Positions 1 to 11,626 of a stretch of 29,989 nt of DNA are shown here, in pieces. Below the pieces are notes generated by a model. The model was given only the letters and a program-made list of their open reading frames with translations. It was not told the DNA's origin and ran no database searches. Positions within the stretch are counted from its first letter, which is position 1, and the number at the start of each line of letters is the position of its first letter. The stretch covers positions 1 to 29,989 of the forward strand of contig JWZX01003202.1 of the NCBI GenBank assembly GCA_001275005.1. Direction: 5' to 3'. This DNA comes from Chrysochromulina tobinii (lineage: Eukaryota; Haptophyta; Prymnesiales; Chrysochromulinaceae). A program made the position numbers and the translations under genes.

Positions 1-570
1 AGATGCGGAACGGAGTGCGTGACAAGCGCGACGCGCAAGAGACGGCGCGCAAGGCGATCCTCAAGACGAGGCACACTTGGGCACACGCTAGAGATGTGCA
101 CACAAGATGAGGCACGCTCTGCTGCAGAAGGGCTACACGGCCTCGCTGCGAGTGGCCAACCCACACATCGCTCCCGAGCACAGGTATCAAGACACTGGTA
201 GGGGTATGCTGCCTTATGCTCTAATATGCTCCCCGGCCTTTCGCGTCCGTAACATACCATTTATGGAAGGTGGCCGTCAGGGGTACGGGGGTATGCTCTT
301 TCGGGCGGCCACCAGACCGTCCACAGTGTATGGGGGTATGCCTGAAGAGCTTTTCGGTCACCCAATCATACCCTGACACCCACCTATTCGGAATCCCGCT
401 GGTAAACAGCGGCAATGTAACGATTTGCAACTCTCCCTCGTGAACCTGTAACAGATTGTGTTTCCTGCAACCACGTCAGTCATTCACACTCAAATTCATT
501 CACACTTGCCCGGAGAGCGACGAGGGAGGTCACAAGCCTCCCAAAAAGAGAAGAGGCGCCGCGCGTCCCC
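1..570. other. 5' flanking DNA, no gene seen
   Basis: I find no convincing gene here; the short open frames are arginine/serine-rich chance frames. The word GGGGTATGC occurs three times in one orientation (201-209, 288-296, 333-341), with further TATGCT words at 215-230. It lies 230-370 bp upstream of the methyltransferase ATG and may be part of its promoter or simply a degenerate repeat. A purine-rich stretch (about 540-556) lies just before the ATG. Confidence 0.4.
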
Positions 571-1827
571 ATGCAGGGTGCCATGCGTCGCTTCGTCCTC
601 TTCACAGCCGCCTTGGCGGCAGCAATTGAGCGTCGTGAGACCGCCAAGAAGCATGGCCTAAAATCCTGCGCAGACGACTTAAAGTGCATCGCGGAGGCGA
701 TGCGTGCTGAGCTTGGTGCTGCCTACTGTTCAGTTGGCGAAGTTTCGAAGTCTGGTGGTTGGTGTCTCACTGGGCAGTGGCCAGGAAAGTTTCATGCCCC
801 GATGAGTCACAGCGCTGCTTCAGCCGTCGCAAGTTTGGTGAGCGGCAGTGCGGTTCTAGACCTCGGCTGCGGAACTGGGGCCTTCGGCCATTGGTTGTCC
901 ACAAGGGGTCGTCAATATGCCGTGACTTATATGGGGTATGATGGTGCTGAGAATGTGGAGCAGTACACGAGGCAGGCTCGCCATCAGCTTGATAAGAACA
1001 TCCCTATTGTGCATTACGCTGACCTCACGACTGTGGTTTCCACGCTGCCGATGGCTGACTGGGTGTTTAGCACTGAAGTGGGAGAGCACATCCCATCTCA
1101 GTTTTCTGCATCTTACATAGCCAACTTACACATGCATAATACGAAGGGCATCATCATGAGCTGGGCCTTGGCGACGCCGTGGCAAGGCGGAACAGCCCAC
1201 ATTAACAATCGAGATCCATCCGAAATACTAGGTGTTCTAACTGAACTAGGATACACGTTCGACCTTCAAGCCTCGACCGTTCTGCGCCATGCATCGAGGG
1301 GATCGTGGCTCGAATACTCGTTCATGGTCTTCCGCAAGTCCAAGGAAGTCTCCAGCCTGCCAAAACATGTCGATTCCCTGCGTCAAGCAAATCGAACCAT
1401 ACACAACGTTTGTAAGTCATCCAGAGCGATGCCAACATTTGCATGGAGCAAACTATTCAAGAGCCGATGCCTATCAGCCACTGAGGACCCTACAATGGAT
1501 GATAGGGGCGTTGCACCAGACGTTGCAGCAGCGGTCGCAAAGCACTTCAAGCCGCCTCTCTGTAACACTGCGGAATGCCTGCGGGGAAGGGAGAAGCCGA
1601 AGGACGCAATAATCTGCTGCTCACCTACTTTCGCCGCCATCTGGCCAGATCACATCGACAGGTGCAGCTATGACTACTGCGATCCGTCGAATTCCAAGTT
1701 CATCTCGTGGTGTGGGATGCCTGAAGGACATTGCAACCCCGCGCTTCGACCCGATCGTAATATGGCCTCTCTTGCTCCCAAGGAGTCCATTAAAGTGGTA
1801 CGCGACAGCTTCACAAGAAGGCGGTAG
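571..1827 (+). CDS. Secreted/luminal class I SAM-dependent methyltransferase
   Basis: A 418-residue protein. The N-terminus (MRRFVLFTAALAAA, from the second Met at 583) looks like a signal peptide, so either ATG may be used. A cysteine-rich stretch follows (Cys33, 39, 53, 65, including SGGWCL at 61-66). Then comes a Rossmann methyltransferase domain: motif I VLDLGCGTG at 95-103, GYDG at 122-125 as the likely acidic loop, DWVFSTEVGEHIP at 163-175 as motif IV. The fold ends near EYSFMVFRK (about 248-256). Residues 260-418 form a cysteine-rich tail that I do not recognise. Acceptor unknown; a sugar or small secretory metabolite is a guess from the signal peptide and the neighbourhood. The tail is the least certain part: another frame is open through 1670-1867 and meets a GTAAGT donor-like site at 1864-1869, so an unseen intron could change the C-terminus. 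GC looks lower than in the housekeeping genes. Confidence 0.75.
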   Translation: MQGAMRRFVLFTAALAAAIERRETAKKHGLKSCADDLKCIAEAMRAELGAAYCSVGEVSKSGGWCLTGQWPGKFHAPMSHSAASAVASLVSGSAVLDLGCGTGAFGHWLSTRGRQYAVTYMGYDGAENVEQYTRQARHQLDKNIPIVHYADLTTVVSTLPMADWVFSTEVGEHIPSQFSASYIANLHMHNTKGIIMSWALATPWQGGTAHINNRDPSEILGVLTELGYTFDLQASTVLRHASRGSWLEYSFMVFRKSKEVSSLPKHVDSLRQANRTIHNVCKSSRAMPTFAWSKLFKSRCLSATEDPTMDDRGVAPDVAAAVAKHFKPPLCNTAECLRGREKPKDAIICCSPTFAAIWPDHIDRCSYDYCDPSNSKFISWCGMPEGHCNPALRPDRNMASLAPKESIKVVRDSFTRRR

Positions 1828-3055
1828 AATGGTTTTCTTCAAGGGCAAGCAGACAAATGGGCGGTAAGTGCATTTGCTCGGAGCCGATCAGCATGCACAC
1901 CACAGCGGGCGGGTATGAAACGAGATCAGATGGACATCAGCCATCACAAACACAAATTGCAAGTCCATACGGGACGGGCGCAAGGTACTTGTTCCTTTTC
2001 GCTTTTGCGTACCGTTACGGTACCCCATGGCTCGCGCGCCAGCGCGCGCCGGGCCGACTCCCCAGTGGGGAAAACGGAGAGGAGTGACGAGTGAGGCGAG
2101 GCCTGATCGTTTCGGCCATCGTTTTAGTTGAGGATGTTTGGGATTGTTTCCGTCGCGATCGCCGACGTTTTCGTATGATTCTCGTACCGGTCCATGCTCC
2201 ATGGGTCCAATGTCGTAATGTGGATTCAATGTCGTGTTTCGTTGTGTCGATCTTAAAAATCGTGTCGATCGGTAGAGCTTCCTAACGTTAAGCTTAAGGA
2301 CCAAACACTGTTGCTTTCAAACCCTGACGGTTGAAGTGTTTAAGCTTTATTCCTTTAAAACACTACGACTCATAACACAACATTGAACATAACTTGGATA
2401 ACTCGATTGGATAACAGACATCAAACCGCGGCGTTGACCGTTGTGGTTGTCCTTCTCGGCCGTTAATGGTTAAAGTGTCGTGTTGTTAACGGCGTTCCTT
2501 CTTCCTATTTGTTTGTACATGGGACAGCGGTCGCACATCGAGGTCGCACACGACATAGATCGGATGGTGCACACACGTACAGCACAACACAGATCGGATG
2601 GTGACACTGACAGCCTGACACGCAAAAAGGTCGTGTGCACGCTGCACCGCGCACCAGCACACGGTCTCGCAGCCCCACCGCCGTCGCACGGGACCATACA
2701 AGAACCGCGCTTAAAACCGCGCAGTGCAGACGATCCAGAGGTGGACGACACGTGCCTGCCCGTGCCTCATGCGCGAGGCCGACACGCGACAGGCCCGTAC
2801 GGTACCGTATACCGCGCACGTCTCCGCGCACGAAGATGACATGTTTGACGCATTGAGGTTTGAGAGTTGAAACAAAGTCGTGTACTTTGCCAATTCTTGC
2901 TACTGAGACGCTAGTACAGAGCCGTTCGGAACTACCCTTGTATACGAGATACGGCTGTACGGTAGTCTGATGTGACTCGTAAAGTCGTAAGTCGTAATGA
3001 AGCTGACTAAACGAAGTATAAAACTCGAGTGCCATTCATAGCGAGAGGACGCCCA
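1828..3055. other. Non-coding stretch rich in palindromes and short repeats
   Basis: No supportable gene. It separates the 3' ends of the methyltransferase (+) and the Furry gene (-), which are convergent. Visible structure: GTACCGT-T-ACGGTAC (2009-2023), a TCCCC-AGT-GGGGA hairpin (2059-2071), TTAAGCTTAA (2288-2297), TTGGATAAC repeated at 2394-2402 and 2407-2415, GCCGTTAA/TTAACGGC arms at 2459-2466 and 2486-2493, the 13-mer AGATCGGATGGTG repeated at 2557-2569 and 2591-2603, and ACGGTACCGT at 2799-2808. The part from about 2220 to 2500 is more AT-rich than its surroundings. Confidence 0.5.
2288..2493. repeat. Cluster of inverted and direct short repeats
   Basis: A compact AT-richer patch. It holds a perfect 10-bp palindrome (2288-2297), AAACAC/GTGTTT arms (2303-2308 and 2336-2341) enclosing a TTCAA...TTGAA pair, the tandem TTGGATAAC pair (2394-2415), and 8-bp perfect arms GCCGTTAA/TTAACGGC with a 19-base loop (2459-2493). 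It could be a decayed miniature element or structured non-coding DNA. I see no target-site duplication that would prove transposition. Confidence 0.35.
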
Positions 3056-6000
3056 TCATAGAGAGGGTTGCCCCGTGCCGTCGAGGCCATCGTCGTCAAA
3101 GTCGTCGTCGTCGTCATCGGTGCCATCGAGCCCAACCATGAGCTCCTCGTCTTCCCCATCGCCCTCGTCCATGGGCGGACCGACTTCGCCCGCCTCGTAC
3201 TCCTCGAGGCGCGCGAGCGGGCCGATGGTCGAGATCCACGAGCCGTCGCTTTCGGCGGCGGAGCCGACTCGAGGAGTATGAGCTGGACGCTCATACTCGT
3301 CATGGTCGTCTAGCTCCTCCGAGCACGCATCCAGCCCCTCCGAGCTGGCGTCCAGCTCCTTTGAGCTGGACCTGTCCGAGGGCGTCTTTAGCTGTGGCGG
3401 CGGCGAAGGTGGCGGCGGCGACGCAGACGCCTCGGCCTCCTTGTTCTCCTGCCCCTTAATGTCTTCGGCCTCAACGGCAGCCTCCGGCGCATCCACCGCC
3501 TCGACCTCGTTGGCTTTCTGCTCCGTCGGCGCAGGTTGTTCCGTAGCGAGCGCATGCGCCGGCTCGGCCCATGGCGTCTCGCCGCAGGATCTTGTTGGTA
3601 TCTCGGCGGATCTCAGATGGCATCTCGACGCCGTCTTGGGCGGTGGTGCGCCCTCAAGCGACAGCCCTCCAGATGCCCCTTGCCCAGGGCGCTCGAGATC
3701 ATCGCCGCCACCGTCGGTGCCATGGCCGTGGCCGCGCGAGATCCCCTCGCGTGAACAAGGGTCGAAGCTCGGCAGCTCCGAGAGTAACGGTCGCGGCAGG
3801 TCGAGCGGCCAGCCGCGCTCGCTCGCGCCTTCGTCGGGCGCGGCGGGCGCCACGTTGGGCGCCACGTTAAGAACGCACGCCTGCAGTCGATCGGCACACT
3901 CGTGCAGCGACGGATAGAGAAGTTCGATCTCGTCCGCTCGCACGAGGCATGCGTCCCATGCAAGCGAAGGGGCGAGCTGCGCGCGCGTCGTGATGCTGCT
4001 GCTGCGCTGAGTGCCACCGCCGCCGCCGCCGCAGCCTGCGCCGGCCGGCTGGCCTGCAAGCACCGGTGTGGAAAGGAGCGAGAAGATCTTGGGGTCGGTG
4101 CCCGGGGGGGCGCGAGAGAGCATCTCGGAGAGCAGCCGCTCGGCTGTGAGCGCCACGTCTTCCTGCGGGTCCACCCGCTGATGAGCATGCTGATGTGTAT
4201 AGTGCGTAAAGTGCGCGATCACGAGCGGTGCGAGCGCCGCGAACTGCTCCGGCACGCATTCCGTGGGCGCATATTGGCAGACGCATGCAGAGAGCAGCCG
4301 GAGGAGCGACGCCAGCACGCGCCGGGCGTGTCGTGCCTCTGAGTGCGAGTGCTCTGCATACCGACCGACGCGACTGGGCGACGAACTGTGCGCCGCGTTG
4401 GGCGTGGAAAGGGCGACCTCGGGGCCCGAGCACGCGTCCGAGGGGCGGCGCGGGTGCAGCCTATTGCCAAGCAACGGGCCCGAGGCCGCGTCAAGCCACT
4501 CGGTGAGCAGCCGAAGGGTGAAGTCAACCTCGGACGTCGAGGTGAAGGCGAGCGCGAACGACTCGAAGAATCGCTCATCGAAGCGAGACGCATGCCATGC
4601 CTCGTGCCCGGGTAGGGCACGCTCGAGGCCTTCCCTCTTCCGCTCTTCCTTCGGTGTGATCGCGTGTAAGCCCGACTTGCGCGTGCGGCACGTGGAATTG
4701 GACGCGTCCACCGAGCCCACGACGGCGCTGCTGCCGCCCCCCAGGCTGCCGTTTCGCTCGTGTGCAGTCCCAAGCCCTCCCACGCCGCGTCTGGCTCCAC
4801 TGAGGGAGGGTGTCTTTGAGGGGAAGGAGGGGGTCCTTGAGCCCACACTGAAGGAGGGTGTCTTTGAGGCCATGGGCTCGGCGGTGGTAACATCTTGTTC
4901 GGGGCTCCACTCGGCAAACTCGTTGAAGAGGTCGACGAGCCGCTCGAAGCTCACGGAGCCGCTGCTCTCCAGGAATCGCACAGCGTCTGAGGCGACCGCC
5001 CGCACCGTCCGGTCGGCACCCGGGCCGCCGCCGCCGCTGCCGCCGCCACCTCCGCCGCCGCTGCTGGCGCCGCCTCCACCAACCTGGACGCCCGACGCGC
5101 CGGTGCTCGGGTGGGCCGGCAGCGCTCGAGGCAGCGCGAGCATGAGCTCGAGCGCGCGCGCGAGCAGCGACGTGATGGTGAGCGTGTTGGTGGGCACCAT
5201 CTCGACATCATCTGAATAGCACACGGCGAGCCTCTCGACCATTCGTATCGTGAGGCAGCGGCACTCGGTGCTCACCACAGCGCCCATGGAGACTCCTTTG
5301 AGCAAGCGCGCGGAAATGTACTCGTCGACCGCCGGTGCGGCCACGGTAGACGTGCGCCCTAGCGTTTGTGCACCAGCGCCCGCACCCACGCCGGATGAGC
5401 CCGCGCCGTACCGAGCGTCATACTTCCACACCTTTCGTAGGTTGAACAGCAGCTGGCTGAGCGGCGGTGCGCTCAGCACGGCGCGCCTAACGTCCACGTC
5501 GCCCAGGCCCGAAGGCAGCAGGCTAGAGGCAGCCATGGGGCGGCGCGAGAGCATGCCGTTGGCGTCAACGAAGCTGCTGGTGCCGTTGGCAGAAGCGATG
5601 GCGCTGGTTGAGAAGTCCGTGGTGCCGCTCCCATCTCGCAGAGATCTCGAGAAAGACGAGGCGCGGTGCACGTCGCGCGGCATGCCATCTTCGCACACAT
5701 GCAGCACGAGCTCCAGGAGAAGGAGTGCCTCCGTGAGGAGCGACTCGCAACGCACGGAGAGCATCGCGGCCGCCGTCGCTGCAAGCTCTAGCCACGTCGA
5801 GGCCGGCAGCGGCCCACCCGCGCCATCCGCGTTCTCTTCGTCCTCGTCGCCGGTGGCGAGTGTGCACGCGGCGAGGTTGCGCAGCAGCCGGAGCAGCAGC
5901 TGGGCCTTGGCAGTGGCAGCTTCACGCAGTGCTCCCCAAAGCACCAGTGTGAGTGTGCGAATGAGCGCAGCGTCGCAGCGTGTGCCGAGGAGCGCAAAGC

Positions 6001-9000
6001 AGCGAAGCGACGCGAGGGACATGTCCGGGTCGCGCGCATGCACCGCCCAGTGCAGCGCGAGCAGCCGCCATTCCTCCTCGATCGTCGCGCGCACGGGCGA
6101 GAGCAGCTGCACTAGGGGACGCACGGCGGCGAGGCCCGGGCGCAGCGCCGCGGCGCGGCTGAGCAGCGCGTCGAGTTCCGCCTGCGAAATCGGCTTCGCA
6201 TACCCCCGAGGCGTCAGGTTGCTCAGCAGCGCGCTCATGAGTGTCGATGCTGCGCCCTCTGCGGCCGCGCGGTCGGATGCAAGCGCGAGGGATGCGCTCG
6301 CAGTCTCCTCCCCGCAGCAGACGGTCAGCACGTGGAGGAGCTTTGGCAGGTGCGGCGGCAGGAGTGCGTGGAGCTCGTACGGCAGCTGCGTGAGCATCGA
6401 GATCGCCGCGAGCTCATACGGGCGCAACGGCTCGCGCGCCGCCGGCACGCTGCGCCGCCAATTGAGCCAGAGGGCAGCGCTGCTTGCGTCGGCGCTCGTG
6501 GCGACGCCAGGCTCGCTCACCTCGAGCGCGCGCACGTCGGGGCAGTGCTCTACGTTCACTATGTAATTCCGTAGCTCCGAGACGACAGCTCCGAGCATCA
6601 GGGGGGCGCACGGCGTGCGTGTGACGAGGATGAGGACTTGCTCGCACAGCGCAATCTCGGCGGCGTCCGCAGGCTTCGCAGCAGCCGCGGCCGAATGCGC
6701 CGAGAGCAGCATACCTATCAGCGCCGGCACGAGCGTTGGGGTTGAGCCGGGCGATACGAGTGCCGCCCACGCCTCCTCCACCATAAAGGCCATGTGCGCC
6801 GACTCCGCGGTGAGCCCGGGCCGTGCCACCGAGGAGGTCAGCCGCGACAGGCTGAGCAGCGACTCGAGCACAGGCACCAGCAGAGTGACGTGGAGCTGTT
6901 CTCGGCTCCAGCTCCCCGGCTCACCCTTAGCCACGGTCGCCTCGGCAGGCGCTGCCTCGAACGTCGCCTCCGCGTCCGGCGCCGCACTGTCGAAGACGCT
7001 GGCGAGCGCACGCAGCCACGGCAGCAGCAGCTGCAGCAGCGCCTCGCGATCCTCGACGGTGAGAATGCGAAAGTGACGAACCATCTCGGACAGCAGGTCA
7101 GGCAGGAGCCGCAGAAAGAGGGGCGCGAGGGCCGACGAGTACCGATACGGCGCGGCGGTGTACACAAGCGGAGAGGGCGAGCGCGCAGAAGCGAGAGGCA
7201 GCTGATGGCTGTGCGGCGGCATCAGGTGCGTATGCGGCGAGTGCGCGAGCGCCTGCGCCAGCGACGCGCCAAGCGCTCGCTGGCCGTCTCTGCCAGATAC
7301 CTGATGGAGCAGCGAGAGGAAGAGCAGACGGGCCTCGATACCCTTGTGCCAGCGCTCCATGTCGCTGGCCACGTTGCTCACGACCGCAAACAAGTAGGCG
7401 TGAACGAGCAACGGCTTGGGGACGTCGGCGTCGCCATTGGAGGTTCTGGAGGGCGGCTTAGGCGTGAGAATCTCGCCGCCCTTGAGGGCGGTACGTAGGA
7501 ATACCTCGAGCAGAGATTCATGGTGGTGGAGGAGGGTGGCGAGGGCGAGGTACGTCGGGCGCTGCAGCCGCACCCAACCAAGAAGGGGCTCGAGGAAGCG
7601 CTTCACCTCGATTGCAAAGCCCGCCGCGTCGGCCGCTTCCTGGATGGAATCCATAGACACCGTGGGAGGCTGTCCACGGAGGTTGCCGCCGCCGTCCCTC
7701 AGGCCGACTGCGCCCTTGCCGTGGGCCTGCTCCTTCTCCTCTCCGAGCAGGCCGAGCACGTGCGCGGTGGCATGCATCGCAATTAGCGCCTCGACAGCAT
7801 GCAACACGCTCTCTTCCACAGAGGGCGCGACGCGCCGCAGCCGGCTGCTGTCGCGCGGGTCCACGAGTGCCACGCAGCTGTCGGCGCCACCCATGAGCGA
7901 GAGGGACGAGCGACCCGCCGCGTCATGGACGGCGCCGCTGCTGTCGAGCGCGACTCTCATCCACTGCGTGAACAAATCGAATGTCGAGCGCACCATCGCG
8001 CTGGAGACCTCTGGCGTCGTCAACGGTGTGGAAGAGTCGGACACCCGCGAGCGCGCGCCTGCGTGCTCCTCACGCGTCGCGCCCATGACGGCGCCATTAC
8101 CCTTGGGCGTGCCAGAAGACGCCGTCGTGGGCGCGCTTGGTGGTGGCGTCTCATCCTCCTTGTACCATCCTGGCCTGGCACCAGGCACCTCGATCTCCCG
8201 GACCGCGAGCTCAAGGCGCGTGGGCACGGACGACGTGGCCGGGGGTGGCGGCAGCACGTTGGGCAGAGCGGCGGTGACGTATTGCAGGTAGTACGTCATC
8301 AGACGCGCCGCATACCCGAGAGGGGCGCCACTGAGGCTCGCCACCTTGTTCGCGCCGCCCGCCTTGTCGCGCAGCCAGAGCCGGCAGATGCTCTCGAGGG
8401 TGGCCACCTCGATCTTGTGGACCAGCTGACCCTTGTCATCGGTGCGCGCGAGCTCAGCCGCCGTCCGCTTGGCGTACATCTCGGCGAGCAGCTGGAGCAC
8501 TGCTGGCTGATAGTACAGGTCGTCGCCGTAGGGGTCGGGCGCGGCAGCGGCAGCGACAAGCTTGCGCCTGCTGAGCCCCCGCGATGGTTGCGCGCTCTGC
8601 TGCTGCTGTTGCTCGAGAGCAGCCCGCTTGAGCTGCCCGATGAGGAGCGCATTCATCGAGGGGTGCGCCAGCCGCAGCGCCTTAAGCAGCGCCTGCAGCT
8701 GCTCCGACGGCACCGTGGGCGAGAGCAGCCAGCGCAGTGAGCGTGCGAAAATGTGCTCAACGTCCTCCTCGGCCGCGCCGCTCGTGCTCGTGTGCCGGTC
8801 GAGCATCGGCTTGAGCGCCGCGTCCGCACCGCCGCCGCCCGCCGGCATCGAGAGCGAGTGCGCCGTGTAGTAGGGCGCGAGCGGCGTGCGCGCGTACCGG
8901 CACACGAATGCGAGTTGCGTGCCCCAAAGTTGCAGCGCCTCAACGCCGGCCTGGTCGTCCGCCTGAGGGCGTGGGCCGCTGCCCGCCTGGTGTGCGAGGC

Positions 9001-11420
9001 GCATCCAGCAGAGCGAAATGGTTGGAAAGAGCGCCTCGTAGTGCTCATCGAGGGCATTCTCTACATCACTCTGCGTGGAGGCGGTGCGACGCGACTCCCT
9101 GCGCAGTGGCGTGAGCATCGCCGCGGACGAAGGCTCGAGAGGCTGCGTCGGAGCGGTGGCGGCGGTGGCGTCTTTTCTGGTGCTGGCGCGTCCCCAAGCC
9201 TCGGGGAGAAGCGAGCGCAGAGCTGGACGGCCGTGGGACGGCGGCAGGTGGCGCAGCAGCGCGTCCGAATCGAAGGCGTTCAGCAGTGCGGCCGCCTGCT
9301 GTGAAATTTCAGGCAGCGAGTGCATCACCCAGGCGACCGCCGCCGCCTGCATCACCTGCCGCAGCCCCTGCCATGTCTCATGGTATGCGCCCGCCAGCGC
9401 CGCCTCTTCCTCGATCGCCGCCCCGAGCATTTCGACCGCTCGGTGCACAAGGAAGGTCGCGTAATAGAGCGCGCGAGAGAGCTGCAGAGGGCGCGCGCCG
9501 TCGCGGCCGAGGAGCATCCGCGCGACGGCGGTGAGCACGGGCACCGTCAGGCGTGCACGCTGGAGTGCCATGAGCAGCTGCAGGCACTCGAAAGCCGCTA
9601 TGTGCGTCTCGGCCTCCTCGGAGACGAGCAGCCGGGCCATCCACGCGAGATCAGCACACTCCTCAGCGTCGGTCTCCAAGGCCCACAGACGCGGCACTGC
9701 CGCGATCAGCGCGGGCAGCAGGCCACTCCCCGCGCTCTCCGGCACGGGCGGCCCACCCGCCGCGGCCACCGCCGCCGCCGACGCCGCTGCGAGGTGCTGC
9801 TGCGCCTCGAGGCGCAGCAGCGGGCGCAGGCTCGCCAGGAGCGCCTGGCGATGGGGCTGCACCGCGGTAGGCTCCTCAGCGCTGAGGGTGGCGAGCACGC
9901 GCAGCAAGAGCGAGCGCTGCGAGGGCGAGGCGCCGCTCTGGTGCATGGCGAGTGATTCGAGCACCAGCGTGAGCACGTACTGCGCGTCACGCTGGGCGGT
10001 CGCCAGCTTGAGCAGCAGTTGCTCCACGTGCGGTGCCTCCGACGCAAGCAGCACGGCCTTGCGCGGCAGCAGGGACTGCACGAGGGCACGGAGGGACAGT
10101 GCGTCCGCGGAGCTGTCGCGCCCACCGCCGCTACTGCCGCTCTCCAGGTCGGCCCGTACCGCCTCCGCCGGCAGCGCGCACACGTACTGCGCCGCGAGTG
10201 ATACGCACGCCGAGCGCAGAGGCTCCTTTTTGGCGCCGATAAGCAGCGATAGCATGCGCGAGCGGCGCGCGCCCGTCGCAAACGCGGTGCCGCCTGGGTG
10301 AGAGTCGGGGAGCGCCGCGAGCGCGAGCATGGTGACGAGCAGCTGGTAGCTGAAGGGTGCATGCGTCGGCTTCTTCGCCCATTTGAAAGCCGCCTCGTAC
10401 ACGGCCGTGTACGCCTGCCACCACGCGCCCACCTCTGCGCCGCCCGCAGAGCAAAAGTCGCGCCACTCACGCGCAAGCGCCTTTGTTGGGGCATCCATCA
10501 GGCGGGAGAGAAGGGTGCGGAGCGAGGCGGCCAGCTGCGCGCGCAGCACGCCGCGTGACATGCTCGCCATCGCCTTGGCCACCACCGTGAGGAACTTGGC
10601 GCTTGCCGAGGCTTGCTCAGCAGAATGCGTCGAAATCTCGAGGTGCTCTGCCGCCTTGGCGAACGCGACGTACTCACGCTGTTCCTTGTCGGTGGCGAGA
10701 CGCGAGGCCTGCGGGCGGTCAGGCACGCGCGCACGCATGGAGCGGCACACAGAGGACAGCAAGCGATCGAGGCTCCAGGGGCGCATGCGGTGGCAGCGCT
10801 CGCGCAGCCGCACGCACCTTCTCGAGGAACTTGTCGACAGTTGCTTTGAGGTGTGCGCGCGAGAGCAATCCCACACAACGCGCGGCCACATGCCGGATCG
10901 CCGTCGGGTGCTCGAGCGAGAGGCGCTCGAAACAGAAGCTGAGAAGGCCTTCGGGAACGTTGCGCAACGGCAGGTTGGCGGAGCCCGAGCTGCCGCCGCC
11001 GGTGTCGACGGCGGCGCGGAGCACGCGCCGAAGCGTTTCGAGCAGGAAGAAGGTGGTGCTCTCGTCGCGGAACTTGGACGGGTCCTCGGGTGCGTCGCCC
11101 GAGTGCGGCAGCCGCGCCTCGGCCTGCTGCGCCACGGGCACGTCGTGCTCCTTGGCAGCCTTCATGAGCCGCGTGCAAATGTCGGCGAGGTGCTGGCGCG
11201 CGAAGACGGCGAGCCACCGCTGGATCATCTGGTCGGCCTCACGGACCTGCCTCTGGCGCTCATGCATCCCCGAAGCCTCCTCGCCGCTTCCGCTGGCGCC
11301 AGCCGCGCCCGCCGCGCCCGCCGCCCTTCGTTTGAGCACCTCATCGAGCTGTTCGAAGGCGTCACGCAGGAAGCTCTTCTCAGCCGCGTGCTCGACGCGG
11401 CTGAGGGTACCCGCGCGCAT
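3056..11420 (-). CDS. Furry / MOR2-PAG1 / Tao3 family giant scaffold protein (two exons)
   Basis: Exon 1 runs 11420-10818 and exon 2 runs 10708-3056, giving 2751 residues. In yeast, plants and animals this family scaffolds NDR/LATS kinase signalling for polarised growth and cell shape. The start is the first true ATG (MRAGTLSRVE), which resembles plant PAG1 N-termini. Upstream the frame opens only with TTG. The two frames are joined by a clean phase-0 GT-AG intron, giving ...VDKFLEK|ASRLATDKEQ.... Most of the protein is helical, leucine/alanine-rich HEAT/ARM-like repeat. Low-complexity inserts include a glycine run near 2079-2100 and SKTPSFS-type TPS repeats near 2145-2175, which are possible phosphosites. 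The C-terminus is strongly acidic (the last 40 residues are mostly Asp/Glu/Gly). Length fits the family (about 2100-3500). One uninterrupted 7.65-kb exon is unusual for a gene of this size. Family call is firm; kinase partners are inferred. Confidence 0.85.
10709..10817 (-). other. Intron of the Furry-family gene (109 bp)
   Basis: On the coding strand it starts GTGCGTGCGG after codon AAG and ends CCGCCCGCAG before GCC. Removing it joins two different frames in phase 0 and restores the family-like sequence. The frames overlap, so neither stop alone reveals it. Confidence 0.8.
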
Positions 11421-11438
11421 TTTGCCCTGTGTGAATAC

Positions 11439-11456
11439 GGTACAAAAAGACACCGG
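11439..11456 (-). promoter_or_regulatory. Candidate promoter word shared with the sulfatase gene
   Basis: The plus strand reads GGTAC then AAAAAGACACCGG (11444-11456), 19-36 bp upstream of the Furry ATG. The same 13-mer, also preceded by GGTA, lies upstream of the sulfatase ATG at 21589-21601, in the same orientation relative to its gene. A core promoter or 5' UTR element is possible; two copies are weak evidence. Confidence 0.35.
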
Positions 11457-11626
11457 GGGAAAACACAAAACTGTGTATGTAGGCAGTACTCTCGGGGGCA
11501 GTTCTTCTAAACATCCCTAAGTGTGTGAAGCACAAAGAAGACGCGAGACCTATACGAAAAAGGAAAAAGCGTGTCCGGCGGTTTCTCCTGTGAGTCGCTT
11601 CCGGCTTCCCCCCCCCTCCCCCGCCC

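Noticed and set aside
2505-3035. Minus-strand 176-residue frame downstream of the Furry gene
   Set aside because: No homology or domain pattern, unusual composition, and it lies in repeat-bearing non-coding DNA.
4263-8740. Long plus-strand open frames antisense to the Furry gene (4263-5219, 5250-6566, 7799-8740)
   Set aside because: GC-rich third positions on the minus strand remove stops from antisense frames. Their translations are Arg/Ser/Ala-rich without domains.
10709-10891. N-terminal 61 codons of the long Furry frame beginning MWPRVVW
   Set aside because: They are an out-of-frame reading of exon 1 plus the intron. The other frame gives the family-like sequence.
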